From: Chryseobacterium sp. VAUSW3
GTDB lineage: Bacteria; Bacteroidota; Bacteroidia; Flavobacteriales; Weeksellaceae
Assembly (NCBI RefSeq): GCF_002205795.1
Contig: NZ_NIUY01000005.1
Coordinates: 1-37,628, forward strand
Reading direction: 5' to 3'
DNA length: 37,628 nucleotides
This document shows, one piece after another, positions 1-6,454 of this stretch (position 1 is its first letter; every line of letters begins with the position of its first letter). The notes beneath the pieces are model-generated. The model made no database searches. It had not been told where the DNA came from and saw only the letters and a list, made by a program, of their open reading frames with translations. A program made the position numbers and the translations under genes.

Positions 1-154
1 GAGGGAAAACACACCATGCTGGTTCTAAACGATATTAAATGCAAAATGGTGTACAGAATTTTTGCCGTTATTGCGCGAGTAACAAGCTTTGTGAACCTGC
101 ATAAATTTGCAGCATAATTTTATCAATTTTTGTTTGCTTTTTGTCATAGAATAT
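1..154. other. Left edge, no gene seen; site of a downstream attC not resolved
   Basis: No convincing reading frame is visible. The first cassette gene reads leftward and should be followed here by its attC-like palindrome. The expected end box (GTTAGCT at 155-161) is present, but I could not find a convincing long stem to its left. The site may be atypical, damaged, or cut by the window edge. Confidence 0.4.
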
Positions 155-171
155 GTTAGCTGTAGTTGCAA

Positions 172-549
172 TTAATCAACCTTAATCAAATATTCTGGAA
201 TTTCATTCCAGCCGTTTATTGGAATTTTCACTGTGTCAGGAATTTTATAACCCAACAATATTTTAGAATTTTTGTAGTTTGTACTATCATATTCAAGTAT
301 AATATTTTTTCCAATTACTGAATCACGCTCATTTCTCCACAATAGTTTTGAGTAACTATTCATTAAATTTCCATTTAATTCAAAAGTGTATTTCGTATTA
401 TTTTTCCCATGTACTTGGGCGTCAAGAATTTTTACGATTGTGTATTTTCTATTTTTGGTTAGTGCTTTGGATTTTTGGTTGTTATACATTACAATTAAAA
501 AAATTATAAATGCAAAAATTATTGTAAATACAATCTTATTTTCTTTCAT
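172..549 (-). CDS. Hypothetical membrane-anchored protein, cassette gene
   Basis: A 125-aa protein I do not recognise. Residues 7-24 form one hydrophobic N-terminal segment after a short basic start (MKENK), so it is probably anchored in the inner membrane with the remainder outside. The rest is polar with several aromatic and Lys residues and no motif I can name. It is the only gene between two matching 7-base boxes (155-161 and 579-585, reverse complements), so it looks like the payload of one integron-type cassette. Base composition is AT-rich, unlike the metal-resistance genes to the right. The start ATG at 549 follows the cassette 5' box by about 30 bases, leaving little room for its own promoter. 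Coding status is supported by length and the signal-anchor pattern; function is unknown. Confidence 0.6.
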   Translation of the reverse strand: MKENKIVFTIIFAFIIFLIVMYNNQKSKALTKNRKYTIVKILDAQVHGKNNTKYTFELNGNLMNSYSKLLWRNERDSVIGKNIILEYDSTNYKNSKILLGYKIPDTVKIPINGWNEIPEYLIKVD

Positions 550-578
550 TTAATACGGAATCTTGTTTTTGCAATTAC

Positions 579-710
579 AGCTAACGGGTTCGGGCTTTGC
601 GTTCGGGCGGGTTTCAGAGCACAAAACTTCAATTTATTACTAAGGTTTATTAGAAGCACAAAGCTCCAAGTTTGAACGTCAGCCCGCCTGACGCAAAACC
701 CGTGTTATGC
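579..710. repeat. attC-like recombination site 1
   Basis: An imperfect palindrome of about 130 bp lies between two cassette genes. The outer boxes on the + strand are AGCTAAC (579-585) and GTTATGC (704-710). The inner stem pairs the GGGTT..GCTTTGCG..GGGCGGG block at 586-611 with the CCCGCC..ACGCAAAACCCG block at 683-702. The left box matches the far end of the cassette on its left and the right box matches the far end of the cassette on its right. That is the layout of an attC site between integrated cassettes read on the minus strand. Confidence 0.65.
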
Positions 711-717
711 CCAGTAA

Positions 718-1263
718 TTATTTCCATTTCCAATTATCGTCCCGTTCATACTTGATTTTCAGATAGTCTGCAAGTTCTTTCAGCCTTGTAGTTACATTGT
801 CAATGTTGGATATTTTGTCTTTGGGTAAAATGAAGGATTGTCCGCCCTTCAGTCTAACAAATATCGTTGTAGGAATTTCAAATATCTCTTCAACTTCTGT
901 GGTCAGAACTTTGCTTTCACTGCCGTTGTCTTTTGCCAAAATATAGTCATTGCTAAACTCCAAAGTTGCAGTTCTTCCAAGTCTGTCCTTATAGTTCTCT
1001 TTAATGAATCCTTGGTAATGCTTTGTATAATGTCGTCTTTCCCAAAGTGGGTAAATGAAAAACCAAAGTACTCCGATAATGAAAAATATGGTTGACATTG
1101 AATGCTTGTCTTCAAACAAAAATAGAAGTCCAAAGGCAACATAAATTAAAGGTAGAATTACCTTATTCCTTAGCCTTTTCTTTTTTATTCTATCGGACTT
1201 CGAAGCAACAAAAAGTTGATGCGTCAAGAAGTCATTTTCGTCAATTTTATAGTCGATGGTCAT
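718..1263 (-). CDS. YcxB-like membrane protein, cassette gene
   Basis: A 181-aa protein resembling the YcxB-like family: two adjacent hydrophobic segments (about residues 34-50 and 57-72) followed by a soluble C-terminal domain in which a strand pattern ends in an F-I-L-P-K motif (about 144-148). The family is common in bacteria and its function is not established. It is probably an inner-membrane protein with a cytoplasmic C-terminal domain. It is the sole gene of the cassette bounded by the boxes at 704-710 and 1280-1286 (exact reverse complements). The ATG at 1263 lies only about 17 bases from the cassette 5' box. Family assignment is from general pattern memory and is moderately sure. Confidence 0.65.
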   Translation of the reverse strand: MTIDYKIDENDFLTHQLFVASKSDRIKKKRLRNKVILPLIYVAFGLLFLFEDKHSMSTIFFIIGVLWFFIYPLWERRHYTKHYQGFIKENYKDRLGRTATLEFSNDYILAKDNGSESKVLTTEVEEIFEIPTTIFVRLKGGQSFILPKDKISNIDNVTTRLKELADYLKIKYERDDNWKWK

Positions 1264-1279
1264 TGTCTTGTATTATTGA

Positions 1280-1473
1280 GCATAACGAAAAAGGCTTTGC
1301 GAAGTGCGGGAATTCGAAGAACGAAAAGTTCAAGGATTCACAAACGTAGCAAATGGCTTTTTCAGATTGTTAAATTAGTAAAAAAATCAAGATGAAAAGC
1401 CAATTTGCGGATAAATATCTAAAATAGTTCAACTTAGACTTTAACCCCGCATTTTGCAAAACTACTGTTAGCT
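1280..1473. repeat. attC-like recombination site 2
   Basis: This palindromic spacer is about 195 bp, longer than its neighbours. Outer boxes on the + strand are GCATAAC (1280-1286) and GTTAGCT (1467-1473). The inner stem pairs TTTGCGAAGTGCGGG (1296-1310) with CCCCGCATTTTGCAAA (1445-1460). The centre is AT-rich and unpaired. The stop codon of the gene on the left lies inside the right-hand box (AGC TAA C on the minus strand), a tight packing often seen in cassettes. Confidence 0.6.
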
Positions 1474-1872
1474 GATGCCGTTATTTTTTAATTTTTGATT
1501 TTTAATAAAATAATACGATATTATAACAATAATAAACGTCAATATCATTGTTAAAATAATTAGATTGTCTACATTTTTATAAAATCCTTTTCCATTTCTA
1601 GGATCTAATCCATAATAAATGTCTACAATAAGATTAACAACAAAGTATAAAATTATAGCTCTTAAAAAATTTAGCTGTTTTGTGAATTTTAAAAGCAGAA
1701 TTAAAATTAGAGAAATTCCAGCCGAAATTCCAGCGCTTAAAATATATGCAATTGGTAACATTCCAATTTCTCCTCCAGAGTAATCGGTAGTTTTTAAAAC
1801 ACCAATTAACAAGAAGAAATTGATTAAAATTATTCCCAAATAAACTCCAATTATTTTAGATATTTGATTCAA
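1468..1872 (-). CDS. Four-segment membrane protein of unknown function, cassette gene
   Basis: A 134-aa, very hydrophobic protein with four predicted membrane segments (roughly residues 7-26, 39-62, 70-90 and 104-126) joined by short loops. The loop after the third segment is charged and contains DPRNGKG. I recognise no family. It is the single gene of the cassette bounded by GTTAGCT (1467-1473) and AGCTAAC (1895-1901). Its stop codon overlaps the 3' cassette box, so gene and recombination site are physically interlocked. It could be a small inner-membrane protein with a stress or immunity role, as is common for cassette payloads, but nothing in the sequence proves this. Confidence 0.55.
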   Translation of the reverse strand: MNQISKIIGVYLGIILINFFLLIGVLKTTDYSGGEIGMLPIAYILSAGISAGISLILILLLKFTKQLNFLRAIILYFVVNLIVDIYYGLDPRNGKGFYKNVDNLIILTMILTFIIVIISYYFIKNQKLKNNGIS

Positions 1873-1894
1873 CGCAATATTGGTTTACGGTTTC

Positions 1895-2025
1895 AGCTAA
1901 CGGTTGGGTATTTCTGTTGGCGGGGATTATTATAACCGGTTTTTGTAAATATAACAAAAAGAACAACTAGCGAAAATCTTTATAATGTAAACTTCAACCC
2001 CGCTAATAGAAATACTATGTTGGCA
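1895..2025. repeat. attC-like recombination site 3
   Basis: This is one of three near-identical spacers of about 131 bp (with 2650-2780 and 3074-3204). Outer boxes are AGCTAAC (1895-1901) and GTTGGCA (2019-2025). The stem pairs GGTATTTCTGTTGGCGGGG on the left with CCCCGCTAATAGAAATAC on the right, around an AT-rich centre that includes the AAAAAGAACAACT stretch. Only the boxes and a few positions differ among the three copies. Confidence 0.7.
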
Positions 2026-2032
2026 GCAGTTT

Positions 2033-2617
2033 CTATTTAAAGGTTTGATTAGAAATTTTAAGCATTTCATTATTGTCAATAATGTTTCCATTCAAATCAA
2101 AAGTTAAATATATAGAATCTCTTTTTACTGTTTTGTTTTTATTTGTTACTTGTAGTAAGAAGTTGCCGCCCAAAAACTTAGGTTTTATACTGTCGTATTT
2201 ATTCCGATTTTGAAAGATTTTATTCATTTTGTTTTCATAATATGTTGCAGAATCTAGACTTTTGTTAGAATCCTCTAAATGCATCTTTGCCACAGTATTG
2301 TCGCGACTTCCTGCTAAACCTGACAATTCCATTTGTAGTTTTGCTTGATCTGAATTTAGTTTTGCTAAATCAGAATGCCGTTGAAACCTTCCGTCTAGAT
2401 ATCCATAATAAAAATTAGCTTGTTGTTTTTCTGTCAAAGAGTCAACTTTCAATATTCTTAGAGAATCAATTTTTTCAAAATCCTTTTCTTTTGTTAATTC
2501 GGTTGATAAATAAATTCTAGCATTATTTTCAAGTTTACTTGATATTTTTTCAGATTCTTTTTTACAAGAAAATACAAGTAAAGTAATCAAGACTATGAGA
2601 TAGTTATTTTTCTTCAT
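2033..2617 (-). CDS. Predicted lipoprotein, cassette gene
   Basis: A 194-aa protein with a lipoprotein signal: basic start MKKNN, hydrophobic stretch to about residue 16, then a lipobox-like VFSC with the acylated Cys at residue 18 followed by KKESEK. The mature part is highly charged and Lys/Asp/Ser rich. It has a helical-looking middle (about 85-130, Leu/Gln/Lys repeats) and a C-terminal strand-rich part containing YLTFDLNGNI. No family recognised. It is the payload of the cassette between boxes GTTGGCA (2019-2025) and TGCCAAC (2650-2656). It is likely attached to a membrane facing the periplasm. Function unknown. Confidence 0.6.
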   Translation of the reverse strand: MKKNNYLIVLITLLVFSCKKESEKISSKLENNARIYLSTELTKEKDFEKIDSLRILKVDSLTEKQQANFYYGYLDGRFQRHSDLAKLNSDQAKLQMELSGLAGSRDNTVAKMHLEDSNKSLDSATYYENKMNKIFQNRNKYDSIKPKFLGGNFLLQVTNKNKTVKRDSIYLTFDLNGNIIDNNEMLKISNQTFK

Positions 2618-2649
2618 ATGTTTTTAGTTTAACATGGTTTTTGAATTGC

Positions 2650-2780
2650 TGCCAACGGTTGGGTATTTCTGTGGGCGGGGCTTATTATAATTAGTTTTTG
2701 TAAATATAACAAAAAGAACAACTCGCGAAAATCTTTATGATGTAAACTTCAACCCCGCTAATAGAAATACCGTGTTGTGC
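2650..2780. repeat. attC-like recombination site 4
   Basis: Second copy of the 131-bp palindromic spacer. Boxes are TGCCAAC (2650-2656) and GTTGTGC (2774-2780). Stem and central region closely match the copies at 1895-2025 and 3074-3204. This near-identity alongside cassettes with unrelated contents is typical of an array grown by one recombinase. Confidence 0.7.
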
Positions 2781-3080
2781 GCAGTATTTTTTAATTTCAA
2801 GGGAGTTTTAGCGCTTTTAAAAGTCAGTCAGACAGTTAAAAAGATAGTGAATTCATGCAGTTTTGCACGTTTGTTTTAGCAGAAATAGTTTTCCGAAGTT
2901 TAATTCAGAACGCTGAACGTAAAGCAAGAAAGTCAGACCAGTAGTTTTGGAAAAGTCAGTGCGGTTATTTTTCCAACGGTAAATTCAGATTCAGAATTCA
3001 GCCAGCAAAAAAGTCAGTTCAGAGTTAAAAAAATCTCATAAATTTTGTTTGAAAGTCGCGGCGGTAATATTGCGCACAAC
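2774..3080. other. Gene-less cassette
   Basis: This segment is bounded by GTTGTGC (2774-2780) and GCACAAC (3074-3080), exact reverse complements, so it behaves as a cassette. It has no open frame of useful length on either strand. The interior carries four copies of AAAGTCAG (starting at 2820, 2929, 2952 and 3010). It could encode a small RNA, carry a promoter, or be a decayed cassette. Nothing more can be supported from the sequence. Confidence 0.5.
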
Positions 3081-3204
3081 GGTTGGGTATTTCTGTTGGC
3101 GGGGATTATTATAATTAGTTTTTGTAAATATAACAAAAAGAACAACTCGCGAAAATCTTTATGATGTAAACTTCAATCCCGCTAACAGAAATACCGTGTT
3201 ATCC
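3074..3204. repeat. attC-like recombination site 5 (right end of array)
   Basis: Third copy of the 131-bp spacer. Boxes are GCACAAC (3074-3080) and GTTATCC (3198-3204). The right-hand box should belong to a further cassette, but no matching GGATAAC box at the head of another attC-like palindrome is found to the right. The array therefore stops here or has been interrupted by the integrase region. Confidence 0.65.
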
Positions 3205-3437
3205 TCACAATCCCCCCGATTTGTATTTTATGCTCCCAAATGCCTATTAATAAACGGTTTTAGTTTTTTATCAGTGCAACAAAACGCAAAAAAAAGTAAG
3301 GAAAAGTCCAATTTGTTGTACCAAATGTTGTATCTTTGTATAGGCTTGCACTCAGATACTTCGTTGCAATTTTCCCGCCTTTCATCGGTTTGCATTCCTT
3401 TTCAAATGTAGTATAACAAATCCAAATCCGCAACAGT
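3205..3437. promoter_or_regulatory. Spacer between cassette array and integrase, with probable promoter
   Basis: The spacer is non-coding. A TATCTTTG box at 3331-3338 fits the Bacteroidota -7 consensus TAnnTTTG. TTG triplets at 3313-3318 could be a -33 element, although the spacing is shorter than usual. It would drive the integrase at 3438. An AACGGTT at 3253-3259 resembles the outer stem of the attC-like sites but has no partner. Confidence 0.4.
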
Positions 3438-4655
3438 ATGGCTACAGTTAAATTAATCCTCAGAACCCAGCAAGCAGACAAAACCGGTGCTGCTCCTTTG
3501 TACATCCGCGTGATCAAAGACCGTAAAACAAAGTTCATTTCTACGGGTTATAAATTCCTTCCTGCGCAGTGGAATCCCATTGACCAGGTAGTAAGAAAAA
3601 GTTTTAAAGGTTCGGCCCGGATGAATGCGCTTCTGGCTCAGAAAGTGGCGGATGCTTCCGGCGAAGTAGCAGACCTGGAACGAAAATCCAAAACCGTTTC
3701 AGCCAGAAGATTAAAAGAAGCCATCAACGGAAAGCGATCAATGAATTTCTTTGCCTTTGCTGATGACAGACTGGAGAAAATGAAAAACTCCGTATCCATC
3801 CAAACCCTTAAAGCATACAAAGCACAGCTGAGGAAGTTTGAAGAATATAACGGCAGCAGAGACGTGAATTTCGATGATATGACCGTAGCCTTTCTGAAGG
3901 ATTACATGAACTACTGCAGCAACAAACTTGGAAACACTAACACGACGGTAAAGTATTCACTGCTTATCCTTGCCATCTTTTTCAAGGAAGCCATTCGCGA
4001 GGATTTGGTGTACTCACACCTGTACCCATTCGATAAGATCAAAATCAAAAAAGATCCGGGCAAAAGAATGTTTCTCAGCAAAACACAGCTGCAGAATTTC
4101 ACAGACCTTAAAGCCAATCCCGACGGCAAAGCTCAGGTTATTAAAGACATGTTTCTTTTCAGTGTCTATGCCGGTGGACTACGCCTTAGTGATGTAATTG
4201 AAATTGCCTGGGAACATATCGACCTGGAAAACCAACGGATTAGCAAGAAAATCAGAAAGACCGGACGCATGCACAGCTTCAAGTTTGGTCAGTTGGCTTT
4301 GGAGATTTTAAACAAGTATAAACCGGCCGAAATTAATCCTTCGCATTTTGTATTTCCAATGCTGGATAACGGTTCACCATACCACACCAATGAACTGTAC
4401 GCATACGAGGAACTTAAACGCTGCAGCTCATTGTGCGGCTTTCATCTGAGGGCGATCGGCAAGCAGATGAAATTGCCTTTCTCACTTTCCTTCCACCTGG
4501 CGCGCCACACCTTTGCGACCAACGCACTGAACAACGGAATGCGAATCGAGCATGTATCTAAACTTCTGGACCACACCAGTATAGGAACCACCCAGATCTA
4601 CGCAAAGATCATTTCTCAGGAACTCGACGACGCAGTGGACAAATACATCAATTAA
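3438..4655 (+). CDS. Tyrosine recombinase / integrase of Bacteroidota mobile elements
   Basis: A 405-aa site-specific recombinase. The N-terminal part (about 1-90) looks like the arm-type DNA-binding domain of Bacteroidota integrases (begins with a strand of the form TVKLILRTQ and a GAAPLYIRV motif). A SAM-like core-binding domain follows (about 105-200), then the catalytic domain with R249 (in GLRLSD), H353-x-x-R356 (HLAR), H379 (DHTS) and nucleophile Y388 (QIYAKI). All expected catalytic residues are present, so it is probably active. It would cut and rejoin DNA at an attachment site to integrate or excise an element. It sits immediately right of the cassette array and points away from it, which is the position of intI in an integron. 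However, its length and arm-binding domain fit ICE/IME integrases rather than IntI. A strong terminator follows at 4677. Confidence 0.9.
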   Translation: MATVKLILRTQQADKTGAAPLYIRVIKDRKTKFISTGYKFLPAQWNPIDQVVRKSFKGSARMNALLAQKVADASGEVADLERKSKTVSARRLKEAINGKRSMNFFAFADDRLEKMKNSVSIQTLKAYKAQLRKFEEYNGSRDVNFDDMTVAFLKDYMNYCSNKLGNTNTTVKYSLLILAIFFKEAIREDLVYSHLYPFDKIKIKKDPGKRMFLSKTQLQNFTDLKANPDGKAQVIKDMFLFSVYAGGLRLSDVIEIAWEHIDLENQRISKKIRKTGRMHSFKFGQLALEILNKYKPAEINPSHFVFPMLDNGSPYHTNELYAYEELKRCSSLCGFHLRAIGKQMKLPFSLSFHLARHTFATNALNNGMRIEHVSKLLDHTSIGTTQIYAKIISQELDDAVDKYIN

Positions 4656-4676
4656 ACATAATTGTTGAAAACTTTT

Positions 4677-4709
4677 GCACTTTCTTTTCAAAAGAAGGTG
4701 CTTTTTTTT
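4677..4709 (+). terminator. Rho-independent terminator of the integrase gene
   Basis: The hairpin is GCAC..TTTCTTTT paired with AAAAGAA..GTGC (4677-4701), followed directly by eight T residues. It lies 22 bases after the integrase stop codon. The spacer from here to 4860 shows no gene. Confidence 0.75.
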
Positions 4710-4860
4710 GCACCCAATTTCATAAATTAGCTTGATGATGAAAAGAACAGAATCTGCACCTAAGCTTTGCCTTTTGTTGCGCCAGTTTTGTTTCCCGATG
4801 CTTTGATTAGAACTTCCCCCTCCCTTTACGGTATTATTATTTTAAAAACACAAATCTGCT

Positions 4861-5769
4861 ATGTCGGAAAAGTATCTGCTGAAAGAAACCGCACCCTTCG
4901 TGCAATTTTCGTCCGTAAAAATCATGGATGACTTTAACCCCGAATTCGATATTGAAAAAACACCCAAACAGACTCTGGATGAATATTGTCAGCAGCTCAT
5001 CAACCGGTCTTTCAGCATCACCCACTCCCAGATTCCTGCGTTTATCTGCCACCACTGCCAGTTGGTGAAAGATCCTGTGCAATGGCTAAACAAATTCGAA
5101 AAACTGCTTTCCCTTAACGACGATCTTTTTAATGGCGTTCGCAACCAGAACCGTCACACAAAATTCATGATCAGCATTGAAACGAAAAGAAACAGAATTC
5201 TGGACGAACAATCAAAAACAATCAGAGTAAAACCTGCCAAAAAATACATTAACGCCGAGAGCGAAGACCGGTATTTTTCTTTCCATGAACTCAAAAAAGA
5301 CCTTGCAGACCTTGGGTGTGATGCAGAACGGATCATGCTGCTCACCAAAGAAAAGTTTGAATACCAGCAATCCTGCATTGAAACCGTGAACATCAATACC
5401 CTGGCTTATGATGAGCAATGTGAAAAAGAAATTCAGCAGATCTATGCCATGAAAAAACTGAAACAGGACCTGGAAAGAGAGGGGACTTTTGAAAAGTCCC
5501 CGGGGACCCTTAATCCTAAAATTCGTATTTCGCTCAACATCAATCAGTTCACTGATATTTTCTTTCAGTTGATGACTCAGAAAACGGCAGACGGCAACCC
5601 TTATTTTGATGCAAATGCCAATCAGATTGCTGATTTAATCGTGAATAACTTCGTCGATAAAGACGGAAATCCAATAAGTCCCCAAACTGTAAAAACAATT
5701 CTGAAACCTTCCAAAGAAGAAAAACGCCCAAACAACGGTAAAAGAATAGATTTGAATACACTCATATAA
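4861..5769 (+). CDS. Unrecognised 302-aa mobile-element protein
   Basis: A soluble, charged 302-aa protein with no signal peptide. I do not recognise it with confidence. It contains a paired His/Cys stretch near residues 62-67 (ICHHCQ), long amphipathic helices in the middle, and a C-terminal domain (about 218-290) of the form FTDIFFQLM..Y....NQIADLIVNNFVDKDGNPISP. The size and the C-terminal helical layout recall RteC-like regulators of Bacteroidota conjugative elements, but this is a loose resemblance. It lies between an integrase and an excisionase-like HTH gene, so a role in excision control or replication is plausible. The codons for residues 207-216 coincide with a near-perfect DNA palindrome (5481-5501) built on GGGGAC, which recurs downstream of the gene. 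The ATG at 4861 is preceded by an A-rich leader. Confidence 0.7.
   Translation: MSEKYLLKETAPFVQFSSVKIMDDFNPEFDIEKTPKQTLDEYCQQLINRSFSITHSQIPAFICHHCQLVKDPVQWLNKFEKLLSLNDDLFNGVRNQNRHTKFMISIETKRNRILDEQSKTIRVKPAKKYINAESEDRYFSFHELKKDLADLGCDAERIMLLTKEKFEYQQSCIETVNINTLAYDEQCEKEIQQIYAMKKLKQDLEREGTFEKSPGTLNPKIRISLNINQFTDIFFQLMTQKTADGNPYFDANANQIADLIVNNFVDKDGNPISPQTVKTILKPSKEEKRPNNGKRIDLNTLI
5481..5507. promoter_or_regulatory. GGGGAC palindrome inside the 302-aa gene
   Basis: GGGGACTTTT and AAAAGTCCCC form 10-base arms around a single G (5481-5501), followed at once by another GGGGAC (5502-5507). The same hexamer returns at 5775-5808. The spacing and repetition suggest a protein-binding site rather than chance coding sequence. 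Confidence 0.4.
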
Positions 5770-5774
5770 AAAAC

Positions 5775-5808
5775 TTGGTCCCCGGGGACCAAATGGGGAC
5801 CTGGGGAC
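5775..5808. promoter_or_regulatory. GGGGAC operator-like or iteron-like cluster
   Basis: A perfect 18-base palindrome TTGGTCCCCGGGGACCAA (5775-5792) is followed by GGGGAC at 5795-5800 and 5803-5808. It sits between the 302-aa gene and the HTH gene that starts at 5859, the usual place for autoregulation. It could also be part of a replication or excision site. Confidence 0.5.
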
Positions 5809-5858
5809 TTCATTCTATCTTGCAATTTTGCTTCATAATCTTAAACCCAATAAAAATT

Positions 5859-6140
5859 ATGGAAGCAATCATCCTTACCAAAGACCAGTTCAACGAGCTC
5901 CTTTCAAAAATCGAAGAAATCAATCAAAAGTTGAATTCCTCCAGATCTGCCAAAACAGAAACCTATCTGAACAACAAACAGTTCATGGAAATGCTTGATG
6001 TATCTCTCCGCACTGCACAATCCTGGCGCGACGAAGGAAAGATCACCTTTTCCCAGGTCGGCAACAAAATCTACTACAAACTCTCCGACGTAGAAAAATT
6101 CATCCAGGACTACCGCAATTCCGCCTTCGCTAAAAAATAG
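5859..6140 (+). CDS. Small helix-turn-helix (excisionase-like) protein
   Basis: A 93-aa protein of the HTH_17/MerR-like excisionase type found in Bacteroidota mobile elements. An N-terminal coiled helix (about 5-30) is followed by the HTH core (about 40-85: FMEMLDVSLRTAQSWRDEGKI, then a wing with the pattern VGNKIYYKLSDVEKFI). Such proteins bind DNA near att sites to steer excision, or act as local repressors. An upstream in-frame start at 5775 would add residues encoded by the GGGGAC palindromes. I prefer the ATG at 5859 because it follows an A-rich leader and gives the normal family length. It lies between integrase and VapE-like genes, matching an integration/replication module. Confidence 0.8.
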   Translation: MEAIILTKDQFNELLSKIEEINQKLNSSRSAKTETYLNNKQFMEMLDVSLRTAQSWRDEGKITFSQVGNKIYYKLSDVEKFIQDYRNSAFAKK

Positions 6141-6454
6141 CAATAATCCGGCACTGAAAAAATGACCTAGGAGTTATTTGCGTTAAAAAATTTTGAAGGG
6201 TTTCCGTTAAAAAATTTCCATTGTTTGAGCGCGCTAAAATCTTCAACCGAAGAAACCAGCCACAATCGCGCGAGTTCTGGGAATTTTAGGAAACCCTTCG
6301 AAAATTTTAGCAAATAAATCCAGTCTTGAACTTTTGATTCTTTTGTTTCAAGACAAAAGAGTAAACAGAAGATTTAAACCTTGAATCTGTCATTCTGAGC
6401 GAAGCGAAGAATCTCAATCTAAAATCTAAAATCCACAATCTAAAATCTCCCCAA
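6141..6454. other. Structured non-coding region before the VapE-like gene
   Basis: This 314-bp stretch has no gene. It carries a long inverted repeat with arms at 6187-6205 and 6289-6308 (one extra base on the right). Inside are a second pair (CTAAAAT at 6234-6240 and ATTTTAG at 6283-6289) and a CTTC-AACC-GAAG hairpin at 6241-6252. A directly repeated CGTTAAAAAATTT is at 6181 and 6205. Further right is a REP-like sequence of a kind common in Bacteroidota (6389-6415, GTCATTCTGAGCGAAGCGA then AGAATCTC), then AATCTAAA-type repeats up to the start codon. Possible roles are replication origin, transfer origin or att site. Confidence 0.5.

Noticed and set aside
1390..1460. Possible small gene inside attC-like site 2
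   Set aside because: The stretch pairs with the opposite arm of the palindrome and has no start codon with a useful frame.
1895..3204. CRISPR array from the three 131-bp repeats
   Set aside because: The repeats are too long, spacers are gene-sized and unequal, and the repeats are palindromic recombination-like sites; no cas genes are present.
4364..4370. GGATAAC as the missing partner of the box at 3198-3204
   Set aside because: It lies inside the conserved catalytic region of the integrase gene and is not followed by an attC-like palindrome, so the match is probably chance.
6389..6450. Insertion-sequence end from the repeats before the VapE-like gene
   Set aside because: No transposase and no terminal inverted repeats with target duplication were found; the GTCATTCTGAGCGAAGCGA-type sequence is a common Bacteroidota REP-like repeat.
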